A program made the translations under genes and the position numbers. The notes under the pieces are model-generated. The model was not told where the DNA came from. It searched no databases and saw only the letters and a program-made list of their open reading frames with translations. Of a stretch of 63,720 bases of DNA, positions 33,450 to 43,669 are shown piece by piece. Positions within the stretch are counted from its first letter, which is position 1; each line of letters begins with the position of its first letter. The DNA is from Euzebyales bacterium (GTDB lineage: Bacteria; Actinomycetota; Nitriliruptoria; Euzebyales; JAHELV01): assembly GCA_036374135.1 (NCBI GenBank), contig DASUUK010000069.1:1-63720 (forward strand), written 5' to 3'.

Positions 33450-34562
33450 TCACCACTGTGGCGCCGCGCTCGACGACTGGTCACGTGTGACCGCGACGCA
33501 GACGCGGGACAGGTTCGCCTCGACCGTCTTCGGGCTGATGAACAGTGTCGAGGCGACCTCGCGGTTGGTCAGGCCGCTCCCGGCGAGCTCGGCGACGCGT
33601 TGCTCCGTTGCCGTGAGCTGCGTGCCCGACGACTGCCGTGTGCCGACCCGGTCGAGTTGCTGACGGGCCTGATCCGCCCACAGCGGGGTGCCCAGTCGTT
33701 CGAACGTCTTCAGCGCCTCCTCGAACGACGACCGCGCCAGCGCGCGCTGACGACAGCGGCGCTGGATCACACCCGTGACCAGCTGCGTCCTCGCGCGCTC
33801 GAACGGCATGTCGATGCGCTCGTGTGCCGCGGCGGCTCTGTCCGCGGCGGTGCGGGCGGCATCGAGGTCGCCACGGGCGGCGTGCAGCAGCGCGCGGCAG
33901 CGCCCGCCCGTCGCGAGCGCCCACGTACGGTCCAGCGCGTGTGCGCGCTGCTCGAGCGCGGTCGTGAGCACGTCGGCGCGACCGAGCTCGCCCAGTGCGA
34001 TCAACGCCTCGAGGGCGTCCGGGAGGAAGAATGCGGGCACCGGCTCGGCAAGACCACCCTCCTCGATGGCCGTCGTGAGCGGCTCGCATGCGGCACTCTC
34101 GTCGCCGCGGTCAGCTGCTCGCTGCGCGATGGTGCGCAGACCGTCACGCGCCAGGTCGTGGTCGCCCACGTAGAGCTGGAGGAGCGCTGCGATGACGGCC
34201 GGCCGGGCCTCCAGTGCCACGACGGCGTCGGCGTCCTCGAGCTTCAGCGACCGTTCGAGCGTCGTCCAGTCGACGCCGCCGCCGCACAGGAACCGGTACA
34301 TGACCGTCGCGGCGAGCGCCTGCGCGATGAGAGGGCGGTCGCCGGACGCCTCGACCAGCTCGAGACCGCGGGCCGCGTGCGCCGCCGACGCTTCGTGCTC
34401 CCATGCGTTGGCGTAGGTGTAGCCGATGACGAGCTCGATGGCGGCGACGGTCCGTGGGTCGTCGGCGTGGTCCACCGCCTCGGTCAGCAGCCGCAGCGCC
34501 TCGGCGGAGTCGCCGCCGTGGAAGTTGACCTCGGCGAGCAGGGTCAACGTCGCGCCGACCAC
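33450..34562 (-). pseudogene. Truncated LuxR-type (LAL/MalT-like) regulator: TPR-like part and incomplete helix-turn-helix
   Basis: The 370-residue frame is an alpha-helical repeat region followed by a LuxR helix-turn-helix (LTATEQRVAELAGSGLTNREVASTLFISPKTVEANLSRV). LAL regulators are about 900 residues with an N-terminal ATPase. Here the ATPase is absent because the frame begins right after the previous gene. The end of the DNA-binding domain (normally ...LSRVYRKLGVRSR) is replaced by CVAVTRDQSSS. Both ends are therefore damaged. It lies 16 nt downstream of the PLP-lyase gene and may be transcribed but is unlikely to work as a full regulator. Confidence 0.65.
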
Positions 34563-34578
34563 GAGGACACCCGGGCGG

Positions 34579-35643
34579 TCAGCCGCCGCCCGATGGTGAC
34601 CTCCGTCGCGATCCGACGATGCGCGCGTACGCCTCCGGGTCAGTGGCGCCCTCCGTGCTCACGCACAGCACCCGCGTCCGCGGCGAGAGCCCGGCCGCCG
34701 TGCGCAGGGGCGCGCACCGTGGATCGTCGCGCAGTGCGCGCAGTGCGGCCACGGTCGCTGCGCCGCACTCACCGGCCGTCACGCCGCGGTCCGCGAGGTC
34801 CCGCATCGCCTGCCAGGTCTCCTCGTCGCTGACGGTGACGATCCCGGCGAGCCCGCTGCGCAGGGTGGGCCATGCAGCAGCCGACGGTGTGGCGCAGTCC
34901 ATGCCGGTCATGCTCGTGCCGGGGGTGTCGATCGTGACGGCGCGGCCCGCCATGAGTGACGCGCCGACGCATGCCGCCGTCACGGGTTCGACGCCGACGA
35001 CGGTCGCCGGCGGTCCGGCGTGGGCTGCGAAGCGGATCGCGGCGGCCGCCAGCGATCCGACCCCGATCGGGACGACGATCAGGTCGTGCGGCGCCACCGC
35101 CTGGGTGGACGCCTCGCGGAACAGCGTGCTGTAGCCGTCGATGACCCAGTGCGCCGACGTGGTCGTGCCCGTGTCCGCCACCAGCGCGACGCCGGGCGCT
35201 GCCGCCTCCGCCTCGGCCGCGGCGACCGCATCGTCGTAGCGGCCGTCGACACGGATGACCTCGGCGCCCTCGGCGCTGATGAGCTCGGCTCGCCGGTCAC
35301 TGATCGTGCGTGGCAGCAGGACCCGGCAGTCCAGCTCGCGCAGTGCTGCGGCCCGGCCGACCGCGCGCCCGTGGTTGCCCGCGCTCGCCGTGACCAACGC
35401 AGAGATGGACGGATCGTTGCGGACGAGCTGTTCGATGGCCCAGGAGGCGCCGAGGAACTTGAACGCGGGCAGGCCGAACCGGTCCGACTCGTCCTTGATG
35501 TCCACACCGTCGACGGCGCGCAGTGGCGTGGGCCGGTAGCCGCCCATGCCCGCGTGGAACCGTTGCACGTCGGGACCGGCCGGCGCCGGCACGTCGGCGG
35601 GCCGCAGGCGCATGTTGACGACGCAGCGGGCGGTGGTGGTCAC
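34579..35643 (-). CDS. PLP-dependent lyase, diaminopropionate ammonia-lyase/threonine dehydratase-like
   Basis: This 354-residue fold-type II PLP enzyme has LPAFKFLGASWAIEQL with the Schiff-base lysine, ASAGNHGRAVGRAAALREL for phosphate binding and VPIGVGSLAAAAI. The FKFLGAS context and the late C..PS..AWPTL segment fit diaminopropionate ammonia-lyases better than IlvA-type dehydratases. The GTG at 35643 overlaps the M20 peptidase stop (GTGA), so the two work together. A route that frees an amino acid by deacylation and then eliminates ammonia is a reasonable guess. Confidence 0.8.
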   Translation of the reverse strand: MTTTARCVVNMRLRPADVPAPAGPDVQRFHAGMGGYRPTPLRAVDGVDIKDESDRFGLPAFKFLGASWAIEQLVRNDPSISALVTASAGNHGRAVGRAAALRELDCRVLLPRTISDRRAELISAEGAEVIRVDGRYDDAVAAAEAEAAAPGVALVADTGTTTSAHWVIDGYSTLFREASTQAVAPHDLIVVPIGVGSLAAAAIRFAAHAGPPATVVGVEPVTAACVGASLMAGRAVTIDTPGTSMTGMDCATPSAAAWPTLRSGLAGIVTVSDEETWQAMRDLADRGVTAGECGAATVAALRALRDDPRCAPLRTAAGLSPRTRVLCVSTEGATDPEAYARIVGSRRRSPSGGG

Positions 35644-36773
35644 CGGCAGAACGCGCGCGCCGCGGCGGTCAGCACGTCGGCGCACGCCGCGGTCGCCTCG
35701 ATGCTGACCCACTCGACTGCGGCGTGCGCCCCGTCACCTGCGGGCCCGAACAACACGGTCGGGATCTCCGCCGCCGCGATGAACGCCGCATCGCTCCAGT
35801 AGCTGACGCCGCCGACCTTCGGCGGGCGGCCCATCACCGCTGTCGCGGCGTCCCGGACGACGCCGACGATCGGCTCGGTGGGCGGCACCTCGAACGGGTC
35901 GCGCACGAGCGTGGTGCGTTGCTGCGCGCGCAGATCGGGATCGGCGTCACGACACCGTCCGAGCAGGTCCTCGATGTCACGTTCGACGTCTGCGCCGGTC
36001 TCGCCCGGCAGCGTGCGGCGTTCGACGGTCAGTGTGCAGCGGTCGGGGATCGTCGACTCCCCCAGACCGCCGTCGATCAGCGAGGCGTGCAGCGAGCCCG
36101 ACCCGAGCAACGGATGCTCGTCGGCGCGCAGGCGCGCGTCGAGATCGGACAGGCCGACGATGACCGGGCCGGTCTTCAGGATCGCATCGACACCCAGGTG
36201 CGGTCGCGAACCGTGCGCCGCACTGCCCGTCACGTCGATCTGCGTCCAGACAAAGCCCTTGTGCGCGACCGCGACCGTCAGCTCGGTCGGCTCGGTCACG
36301 ACCGCCGCATCGGCCGAGACGTGGGTGAGCACCGCCCGGACGCCGAGGCTGGCGTGCTCCTCGTCAGCGACGGCCGCGACGACCACCTCCCCGGCGATCC
36401 CCGCCAGGGTCGCGTCGCGACAGGAGATCAGGGCTGCTGCGAGCCCGCCCTTCATGTCGTAGGCGCCGCGACCGTGCATGCGATCGCCGTCCACACGCGG
36501 CTCGTGTGGATCGGTCATGCCGCGCACGCCCACCGTGTCGAGATGCCCGCACAGGAGCAGCGTCGGTCCGCCGCCCGCCGTCCCGCCCCGGACGATCACG
36601 CTGGGGCGTCCCGGGGTCGTCTCCACGATCTGCGTGGCGAGCCCCGCATCCCTGGCCCACCGGTCCACGAACCGTGCGATCTCGCGTTCGCCGGCCGCGC
36701 CCGGTACGAGCGACGGGTTGACCGAGTCGATCGCGACGAGGTCCCGGAGCAGACCGACGGCGGCGTGTGGCAT
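35640..36773 (-). CDS. M20-family metallopeptidase (ArgE/DapE/ACY1-like deacylase)
   Basis: This 377-residue protein has LLLCGHLDTVGVRGMTDPHEPRVDGDRMHGRGAYDMKGGLAA, supplying the metal-binding His and bridging Asp, and AVADEEHASLG with the catalytic Glu pair. GSAAHGSRPHLGVDAI marks the dimerisation domain. ATG 36773 starts at the conserved N-terminus (VGLLRDLVAIDSVNPSLVPGA). It precedes and overlaps the PLP-lyase gene. It hydrolyses an N-acyl amino acid or small peptide; the exact substrate is unknown. Confidence 0.85.
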   Translation of the reverse strand: MPHAAVGLLRDLVAIDSVNPSLVPGAAGEREIARFVDRWARDAGLATQIVETTPGRPSVIVRGGTAGGGPTLLLCGHLDTVGVRGMTDPHEPRVDGDRMHGRGAYDMKGGLAAALISCRDATLAGIAGEVVVAAVADEEHASLGVRAVLTHVSADAAVVTEPTELTVAVAHKGFVWTQIDVTGSAAHGSRPHLGVDAILKTGPVIVGLSDLDARLRADEHPLLGSGSLHASLIDGGLGESTIPDRCTLTVERRTLPGETGADVERDIEDLLGRCRDADPDLRAQQRTTLVRDPFEVPPTEPIVGVVRDAATAVMGRPPKVGGVSYWSDAAFIAAAEIPTVLFGPAGDGAHAAVEWVSIEATAACADVLTAAARAFCR

Positions 36774-36992
36774 GACGTCAGTATCGGGCCGGCGACCGGG
36801 TGCGCAACCGTCGCCCCGGCGTGCGGCGCCGCCCCTGCTGCGGCGAGCGTCACCCGTCCAGACGTCGCGGACACACGGAATCGATCTCCTACGGGTCCCG
36901 GCATCACAGCGGTCGGCCGTGGCGTCGGTATCCCGTCGTCCCGTCATCGACGTCGTGCACCGGGACCGGGTCAGCTGACCCGCCTGCGGCCG

Positions 36993-37781
36993 TCAGCCCG
37001 CGCGGCCGCCGATGCGGCGGGTCAACTCGTTCGCGCCGGCGGCGACCTGATCGATCAACCACCGGTGCGCACCCGGGTCGACCGCCGCCGACGGGTAGGT
37101 CACGGCGACGCTCGCCACGGGGTGGCCGGAGTGGTCCCTCGCGGCAGCTCCGACCGACGCGAACCCCGGGGTGACGTCGCCGTGCTCGGTGGCGTGACCC
37201 GCCCGGCGCACGTCGCGCAGCAGGCTCCGCAACGCGGTGGGCGAGGCGGGCCCGGTGCCGTGGCGATCCACGAATGCCGCCCGGTCGGGGAACAGCGCGT
37301 GCACCTGGGCGACCGGGAGCGCCGCGAGGATCGCACGGCCGCTGGCCGTCAGGTGCGCGGGCAGGCGGACGCCGACGTCGGTGACCAGCGGCGGTCTGCC
37401 GGGCGCGCGTTCCTCGACGATGTACAGGACCTCGCGTCCGTGCAGCACCGCGAGGTGCGCGGTGTGGCCGACACGGTCGACGAGGCGGGCCAGCACCGGA
37501 CGGCCCAGGCGCGCGAGTGGTTCCTGCCGCATGTAGGCGGCGCCGATCTCGTACGCGGTCACGCCGAGGCCGTAGCGGTGCTCCTCGGGCAGGTGGACGA
37601 CGAACCCCGCCGCGGTCAGCTCGCCGAGCAGGTGGTAGGTCGTCGAGCGCGGCAGGCCCAGATCGCGGGCAAGCACCGCCGCGGGCACCGGCCCCGGCTG
37701 TGCGGCCAACGCCCGCAGGATCGCGAGCGTGTGTCGCGCGGCGGGGACGCCGCGCCGGGCGGCCGACCTGCGGTGCTCCAC
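36993..37781 (-). CDS. IclR-family regulator, probable regulator of histidine utilisation
   Basis: This 262-residue protein has the IclR winged helix (AARHTLAILRALAAQPGPVPAAVLARDLGLPRSTTYHLLGEL) and effector domain (RLPAHLTASGRAILAAL, EHGDVTPGFASVGAAARDHSG). It is divergent from hutH. The 96-bp gap contains a 20-bp near-perfect palindrome (37804-37823) that is its likely binding site. GTG 37781 is chosen; GTG 37790 is an alternative, and neither has a strong ribosome binding site. It may also affect the M20/PLP-lyase pair 219 nt downstream on its own strand. Confidence 0.85.
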   Translation of the reverse strand: MEHRRSAARRGVPAARHTLAILRALAAQPGPVPAAVLARDLGLPRSTTYHLLGELTAAGFVVHLPEEHRYGLGVTAYEIGAAYMRQEPLARLGRPVLARLVDRVGHTAHLAVLHGREVLYIVEERAPGRPPLVTDVGVRLPAHLTASGRAILAALPVAQVHALFPDRAAFVDRHGTGPASPTALRSLLRDVRRAGHATEHGDVTPGFASVGAAARDHSGHPVASVAVTYPSAAVDPGAHRWLIDQVAAGANELTRRIGGRAG

Positions 37782-37803
37782 ACTACCCACGATATGCGGC
37801 CGC

Positions 37804-37823
37804 CTGTCTGTGATCGCAGACAG
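37804..37823. promoter_or_regulatory. Palindromic operator between the IclR gene and hutH
   Basis: CTGTCTGTGATCGCAGACAG reads the same on both strands except at one base pair on each side of the centre. It lies 54 bp before the hutH start and 22 bp before the IclR start, a position suited to control of both. Confidence 0.72.
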
Positions 37824-37876
37824 ATTGCGGCGTACAGGCGTGGCGCCGCGCGTCCGTCTGCGGCCACAGTGCGAAC

Positions 37877-39448
37877 ATGGCCATGCAGACGCTGGTGGTG
37901 GGCACCGGCCCGGTCGACGCGGCGGACGTCGTGCGCGTCGCACGACACGACGTGCCGGTGCGCGTCGCGGACGACGCCATGGACGAGGTGGCGCGCAGCC
38001 GCGCCGTCGTCGAAGCGCTCGCCGACGACACGCAGCCGCACTACGGCGTGTCGACCGGGTTCGGCGCCATGGCGACCCGGCACATCCCACCCGGGCTGCG
38101 CTCGCGGCTGCAGGCCAGCCTCATCCGTTCGCACGCGGCGGGCGCGGGCGACGAGGTCGAGCGGGAGGTCGTGCGGGCGATGATGCTGCTGCGCCTGTCG
38201 ACGCTGGCCACGGGTCGCACGGGTGTGCGGCCGGTGACGGTCCGGTCGTACGCGGCACTGCTGAACGCCGGCCTGACGCCGATCGTGCGTGAGCACGGGT
38301 CCCTGGGATGCTCCGGCGATCTTGCGCCGTTGAGCCATGTCGCCCTCGCCCTCATGGGCGAAGGCGACGTCCGTGACGCCGGCGGTCGGATCCGACCGGC
38401 CGCCGATGCGTTGCGCGCCCACGGCATCGCGCCCGTGGCCTACCGCGAGAAGGAGGGGCTCGCGCTGATCAACGGCACCGACGGGATGCTCGGGATGCTG
38501 GTGCTCGCCATCTGGGACCTGCGCCGGCTGCTGCCGACCGCCGACGTCGCCGCGGCGATGAGCGTCGAAGCGCTGCTGGGCACCGACGCCGTGTTCGCCG
38601 ACGACCTGCAGGCACTCCGGCCGCATCCGGGTCAGGCGGTGTCCGCCGCGCATCTCCGGGCGCTGCTCGCCGGCAGTGGCGTCATGGCCAGCCACCGCAC
38701 ACCGGCGTGCACGCGCGTGCAGGACGCGTACGCGTTGCGGTGCGCGCCACAGGTGCACGGGGCAGCGCGCGACACCGTGGCCCACGCCACCGCCGTCGCC
38801 GACCGTGAGCTCGCGGCCGCGATCGACAACCCGGTCGTCACCGTCGACGGCCGCGTCGAGTCGAACGGCAACTTCCACGGTGCCCCGTTGGGCTATGTGC
38901 TCGACTTCCTCGCGATCGCCGTCGCCGACGTCGCCAGCATGAGCGAGCGGCGCACGGATCGCTTCCTCGACGTCGCCCGCAACGGCGGGTTGCCGGCCTT
39001 CCTCGCCGACGACCCGGGTGTCGACTCGGGCCTGATGATCGCCCAGTACACGGCCGCGGGCGTCGTCAGCGAGCTCAAGCGCCTGGCCGCTCCCGCCAGC
39101 GTCGACTCGATCCCGTCCAGTGCGATGCAGGAGGACCACGTGTCGATGGGCTGGGCCGCCGCGCGCAAGCTGCGCCGAGCGATCGACGGGCTCGGACGCG
39201 TGCTGGCCGTCGAACTGCTCACTGCGGCGCGTGCGCTGGATCTACGTGCCCCACTCGAGCCTGCGCCCGGCACCGCCGCCGCGCGGGACGCGATCCGCGC
39301 CGCCGGCATCGCGGGACCGGGACGCGACCGTGTCGTCGCCGACGAGATCGAGGCGGTCGCGGCCGTCATCGCAGACGGCGCCCTGCTCGCCGCGGCGGCC
39401 GACGCGACCGGCATCACGACCCTGCGATTCGGACTGGAGCCGTCATGA
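37877..39448 (+). CDS. hutH: Histidine ammonia-lyase
   Basis: This 523-residue protein converts L-histidine to urocanate and ammonia, the first step of histidine degradation. The cofactor-forming motif is [14 protein letters not shown], so the MIO group would form from C145-S146-G147 rather than the common Ala-Ser-Gly. HYGVSTGFG and [15 protein letters not shown] are also diagnostic of HutH. ATG 37877 is used, with ATG 37883 possible. It is the first gene of a five-gene coupled operon and overlaps hutU in ATGA. Control by the divergent IclR protein is likely. Confidence 0.93.
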   Translation: MAMQTLVVGTGPVDAADVVRVARHDVPVRVADDAMDEVARSRAVVEALADDTQPHYGVSTGFGAMATRHIPPGLRSRLQASLIRSHAAGAGDEVEREVVRAMMLLRLSTLATGRTGVRPVTVRSYAALLNAGLTPIVREHGSLGCSGDLAPLSHVALALMGEGDVRDAGGRIRPAADALRAHGIAPVAYREKEGLALINGTDGMLGMLVLAIWDLRRLLPTADVAAAMSVEALLGTDAVFADDLQALRPHPGQAVSAAHLRALLAGSGVMASHRTPACTRVQDAYALRCAPQVHGAARDTVAHATAVADRELAAAIDNPVVTVDGRVESNGNFHGAPLGYVLDFLAIAVADVASMSERRTDRFLDVARNGGLPAFLADDPGVDSGLMIAQYTAAGVVSELKRLAAPASVDSIPSSAMQEDHVSMGWAAARKLRRAIDGLGRVLAVELLTAARALDLRAPLEPAPGTAAARDAIRAAGIAGPGRDRVVADEIEAVAAVIADGALLAAAADATGITTLRFGLEPS

Positions 39449-41118
39449 GCGACATCCCCACCATCCGCGCCCCGCGCGGCGTGGAGCGGACCTGCCGGGG
39501 CTGGACCCAGGAGGCCGCCCTGCGGATGCTGATGAACAACCTGGACCCGGACGTCGCCGAGCGTCCGGACGACCTGGTCGTGTACGGCGGGTCCGGCCGG
39601 GCGGCGCGCAGCTGGCCAGCGTTCCACGCCATCGTCGCCACGCTTCGCGACCTGGCCGACGACGAGACGCTGCTGGTGCAGTCCGGCAAGCCGGTCGCTG
39701 TCTTCCGCACGCACGAATGGGCGCCGCGGGTGCTGATCGCCAACTCGCTGCTGGTGCCCGACTGGGCGGACTGGGAGACCTTCCGCGCCCTGGAGCGCGA
39801 CGGGCTGACGATGTACGGCCAGATGACCGCCGGCAGCTGGATCTACATCGGCACCCAGGGGATCCTGCAGGGCACGTACGAGACCTTCGCGGCCGTGGCC
39901 CGGCAGCGCTTCGGTGGCTCCCTGCGTGGCCGGACCGTCCTGACGGCGGGCCTCGGCGGCATGGGCGGTGCCCAGCCGCTGGCCGTCACCATGAACGAGG
40001 GCGTCGCGCTGTGCGTCGAGGTCGACCCGCGTCGCGCGCAGCGCCGGCTGGAGACCCGCTACCTGGACGAGCTCGCGGACGACCTCGATGACGCGCTGGC
40101 CCGCGTCCGCGACGCCGCCGACGCGGGGCGCGCCCTGTCGGTCGGCGTCATCGGCAACGCCGCGGACGTCTTCCCCCATGTGCTGCGCCGGGGCGTCGCG
40201 TTCGACGTCGTGACCGATCAGACGTCCGCGCACGATCCGCTGGGCGGGTACATCCCCGCCGGGCTCACGCTGAACGAGGCTGATGATCTGCGCGCGCGCA
40301 AGCCCGCAGAGTACGTCCAGCGTGCGCACGCATCGATGGCCCGGCACTGCGCGGCGATGGTCGGCTACCAGGACGTGGGCGCGGAGGTCTTCGACTACGG
40401 CAACAGCCTGCGCGGTGGGGCGCGCGAGGGCGGGTTCGAAGACGCGTTCGCGTACCCGGGGTTCGTCCCGGCCTACATCCGGCCGCTGTTCTGCGAGGGA
40501 CGCGGGCCGTTCCGGTGGGCGGCGCTGTCGGGTGATCCCGCAGACATCGCTGCGACCGACCGCGCGGTGCTCGACGAGTTCGCCGACGACGAGACCCTCG
40601 GCCGGTGGATCCGGCTGGCGCAGGAGCGGGTCGCCTTCCAGGGGCTGCCGTCGCGGATCTGCTGGCTCGGCTACGGCGAGCGGGCGCGGCTGGGGCGGCG
40701 CTTCAACGACCTGGTGGCGTCGGGCGAGGTCAGCGCGCCACTGGTGATCGGCCGTGACCACCTCGACGCGGGCTCGGTCGCCTCTCCGCACCGCGAGACC
40801 GAGGCGATGGCCGACGGCAGCGACGCGATCGCCGACTGGCCGATCCTCAACGCGCTGGTCAACACTGCGGCCGGCGCGTCGTGGGTCAGCGTGCACCACG
40901 GCGGCGGCGTGGGCATCGGCAAGTCGCTGCACGCCGGGATGGTCGTGGTGGCCGAGGGCACCGATACCAGCGCGCAGCGCCTCGAGCGGGTGCTGACGAC
41001 CGACCCCGGCACCGGCGTCGTCCGCCACGCCGACGCCGGCTACGACCTCGCGCGTCGCACCGCGACCGAGCGCGGCATCCGCATGCCGATGCTCGACGAC
41101 GGCGACGCCGACCGGTGA
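39445..41118 (+). CDS. hutU: Urocanate hydratase
   Basis: This 557-residue protein catalyses hydration of urocanate to 4-imidazolone-5-propanoate with a tightly bound NAD+. Conserved blocks include [21 protein letters not shown] near the N-terminus, [15 protein letters not shown] (the NAD-binding glycine-rich segment), YIPAGLT and [17 protein letters not shown] near the C-terminus. Length is normal for the family. ATG 39445 overlaps the hutH stop, and its stop overlaps the following GTG. Confidence 0.95.
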   Translation: MSDIPTIRAPRGVERTCRGWTQEAALRMLMNNLDPDVAERPDDLVVYGGSGRAARSWPAFHAIVATLRDLADDETLLVQSGKPVAVFRTHEWAPRVLIANSLLVPDWADWETFRALERDGLTMYGQMTAGSWIYIGTQGILQGTYETFAAVARQRFGGSLRGRTVLTAGLGGMGGAQPLAVTMNEGVALCVEVDPRRAQRRLETRYLDELADDLDDALARVRDAADAGRALSVGVIGNAADVFPHVLRRGVAFDVVTDQTSAHDPLGGYIPAGLTLNEADDLRARKPAEYVQRAHASMARHCAAMVGYQDVGAEVFDYGNSLRGGAREGGFEDAFAYPGFVPAYIRPLFCEGRGPFRWAALSGDPADIAATDRAVLDEFADDETLGRWIRLAQERVAFQGLPSRICWLGYGERARLGRRFNDLVASGEVSAPLVIGRDHLDAGSVASPHRETEAMADGSDAIADWPILNALVNTAAGASWVSVHHGGGVGIGKSLHAGMVVVAEGTDTSAQRLERVLTTDPGTGVVRHADAGYDLARRTATERGIRMPMLDDGDADR

Positions 41119-42338
41119 GCACCGCCGGCACCACCGGGTTCGCCGCGCTCCTCGCCGACCTCGCCCGCATCGGCGCGCATGCCGACGCCCCGGGCTGCAC
41201 GCGGCTCGCGTGGAGCGACGAGGATCTGTCCGCGCGCGCGTGGTTCGCCGCCGCCGCGGAGGCGCGCGGTCTGGACGTCGAGACCGACCGCAACGGCAAC
41301 CTGTGGGCGTGGTGGGGCGAGCGCGACGCCGACGTCGTGGTGACCGGCAGCCACCTCGACACGGTTGTGCGCGGTGGCGCGTACGACGGTGCGCTCGGCG
41401 TCGTGTCGGCGTTGTCGGCGGTCGACGCACTGCGCGGGCGCGGCGTGCGGATCGGGTCGACGTCGCTGGCCGTCGTGGCCTTCGCCGACGAGGAGGGCGC
41501 GAGGTTCAACACACCGACGTTCGGCTCGGGGCTGCTGACCGGCCGTCGCGTCGCCGCCGACGTGCTGGGGCGTCGGGACGCCGCGGGGACCAGCGTGGAG
41601 GCAGCGTTGCGCCGCGCCCGCGTCGACCCCGACGGCGTCGGTCCCGATCCCGCACGCCTATGGCGTGTCACGGCGATGGTCGAACTGCACGTGGAACAGG
41701 GACGCCACCTGGTCGACGCAGGTGCCGGGGTGGCGCTGTGTGCGGGGGTGTGGCCGAGGGGCCGATGGCGCCTGCATGTCGACGGTGAGGCCAACCACGC
41801 CGGCACGACCGCGCTGGACGACCGCGCCGACCCGATGCTGGTCGCGGCCGCCGCGACCACCGCGGCGCGGTCCCACGCGGCCCGGCTGGGCTGCCGCGCG
41901 ACCATCGGTCGCGTGGACGTGACGCCGAACGCCGCGAGCACGGTGCCGGCGCGTGTCACCGCGTTCCTCGACGCGCGTGCCGCCGACGACGCCACCCTGG
42001 ACGGGTTCTACACGCGCTGGCGCAGCGATGTCAGTGCCGCCGCCGCCCACCACGGGTGCGCCGCCACGGTCGACCTGGACTCGCGCGGTGCGGCGACGAC
42101 GTTCGATGCCGCGCTCGTGGACCGTCTGGCGGAGCGTCTCGGTCCCTCGGTGCCGCGCATCCCGACGGCCGCCGGCCACGACGCCGCCGTCCTCGCCGCG
42201 CAGGTCCCGGCCGCGATGCTGTTCGTGCGCAACCCGACCGGCGTCAGCCACAGCCCACACGAGCACGCCGACCCGTCCGACTGCGCCGCAGGCGTGACGG
42301 CACTCACCGACGTGCTGGAGGACCTGATCGGCAGATGA
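41115..42338 (+). CDS. Allantoate amidohydrolase-like M20 enzyme within the hut operon
   Basis: This 407-residue protein belongs to the allantoate amidohydrolase/N-carbamoyl-amino-acid hydrolase group: [45 protein letters not shown] and HSPHEHADP carry the two-metal site. It lies between hutU and hutF with 4-bp overlaps on both sides. The pathway via HutF produces N-formylglutamate, and no hutG-type deformylase is present, so this enzyme probably hydrolyses N-formylglutamate. I recall the same order in Streptomyces hut clusters. A role in allantoate breakdown for the purine cluster at 55-63 kb is the alternative. Confidence 0.83.
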   Translation: MSTAGTTGFAALLADLARIGAHADAPGCTRLAWSDEDLSARAWFAAAAEARGLDVETDRNGNLWAWWGERDADVVVTGSHLDTVVRGGAYDGALGVVSALSAVDALRGRGVRIGSTSLAVVAFADEEGARFNTPTFGSGLLTGRRVAADVLGRRDAAGTSVEAALRRARVDPDGVGPDPARLWRVTAMVELHVEQGRHLVDAGAGVALCAGVWPRGRWRLHVDGEANHAGTTALDDRADPMLVAAAATTAARSHAARLGCRATIGRVDVTPNAASTVPARVTAFLDARAADDATLDGFYTRWRSDVSAAAAHHGCAATVDLDSRGAATTFDAALVDRLAERLGPSVPRIPTAAGHDAAVLAAQVPAAMLFVRNPTGVSHSPHEHADPSDCAAGVTALTDVLEDLIGR

Positions 42339-43669
42339 CCACGTGGTTCGCACCGTACGCATGGCTGCCGACCGGGACTGGTGGCCATGTCGCCCGCGAC
42401 GTTGCGATCACCGCGGACGGCGAACGCATCACCGCTGTCGCCAGCGGCGTTCCCGCGCCACCCGGAGCGCGACATCTCGGCGGCATGGTGCTGCCGGGCC
42501 TGGCGAACACCCACAGCCACGCGTTCCACCGTGCGCTGCGTGGACGGACCGAGCAGGGGCCGGGAGACTTCTGGTCGTGGCGGCGCCAGATGTACGGGGT
42601 CGCCGCGCGGCTGGACCCCGACACGTCCTACGCCCTCGCGCGGGCGACGTATGCCGAGATGGCGCTCGCCGGCGTCACCGCCGTCGGTGAGTTCCACTAC
42701 CTGCACCACGCGCCGGACGGACGGGTGCACACGGATCCCAACGCGATGGGCCACGCGCTGGCCACCGCCGCTGCCGACGCCGGCATCCGGCTCACCCTGA
42801 TCGACGCGTGCTACCTGCGGGGCGGGTTCGGCACGGACCTCGACGCAACCCAGCGCCGCTTCAGCGACGGCGACGTCGACGCGTGGGCGTCCCGCGTCGA
42901 ACGGATGCCAACCACGCGCACGCTGCGGATCGGCGCGGCCATCCACAGCGTTCGGGCCGTCCCCGCCGACGCGATCGGCGTCGTCGCCCGGTGGGCCGCG
43001 GGCCGCGATGCGCCGTTGCACGTCCACCTGTCGGAGCAGCCGGCGGAGAACGACGCGTGCGCGGCCGCGACCGGCCGTACACCGACCGCGTTGCTCGCCG
43101 ATGGCGGCGTGCTCGGGCCCGCCACGACCGCGGTGCACGCCACCCATGTGTCGCCCGAGGACGTCGCGCTGCTCGGGCGCGACTCGACCATCGTCTGCCT
43201 GTGCCCGACCACCGAACGCAGCCTGGCCGACGGCGTCGGGCCCGCGTCCGCGCTCGCGTCGGCCGGCTGCCCGCTCGCGGTCGGCAGCGACAGCCACGCC
43301 GTCATCGACCTGTTCGAGGAGGTCCGTGCCATCGAACTCGACCAGCGCCTGGTGACCGGTCGACGCGGCCACCATCGTCCCGCCGCGCTGCTGGAGGCCG
43401 CCACCAGTGCGGGCATGGCTGCGCTGGGGTGGGACGCGGGACGCATCGAGGTCGGACGCCTCGCCGACCTGATCGTCGTCGATGTGGCGGGACCACGTCT
43501 GGCGGCTGCCGAGCCGCCCGACGCTGCCATGGTCGTGTTCGCCGCGACGGCGGCCGATGTCCGTGAGGTGATCGTCGGCGGCCGGGTGGTCGTGGCCGGC
43601 GGATGCCACGTGCGCGTCGGCGATGTCGGTGCCCGGCTGCGGGAGGCGATCGCGGCGGTGGCGCCGTGA
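42335..43669 (+). CDS. hutF: Formimidoylglutamate deiminase
   Basis: This 444-residue amidohydrolase-superfamily enzyme converts N-formimidoyl-glutamate to N-formylglutamate and ammonia. Features are LPGLANTHSHAFHRALRGRT (metal HxH), FWSWRRQMYG, VGEFHYLHH, HVHLSEQPAEND and AVGSDSHAVIDLFEEVRAIE, all characteristic of HutF. It defines the five-step version of histidine degradation rather than the HutG formimidoylglutamase version. ATG 42335 overlaps the previous stop, and its stop overlaps the GTG of hutI. Confidence 0.92.
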   Translation: MTTWFAPYAWLPTGTGGHVARDVAITADGERITAVASGVPAPPGARHLGGMVLPGLANTHSHAFHRALRGRTEQGPGDFWSWRRQMYGVAARLDPDTSYALARATYAEMALAGVTAVGEFHYLHHAPDGRVHTDPNAMGHALATAAADAGIRLTLIDACYLRGGFGTDLDATQRRFSDGDVDAWASRVERMPTTRTLRIGAAIHSVRAVPADAIGVVARWAAGRDAPLHVHLSEQPAENDACAAATGRTPTALLADGGVLGPATTAVHATHVSPEDVALLGRDSTIVCLCPTTERSLADGVGPASALASAGCPLAVGSDSHAVIDLFEEVRAIELDQRLVTGRRGHHRPAALLEAATSAGMAALGWDAGRIEVGRLADLIVVDVAGPRLAAAEPPDAAMVVFAATAADVREVIVGGRVVVAGGCHVRVGDVGARLREAIAAVAP

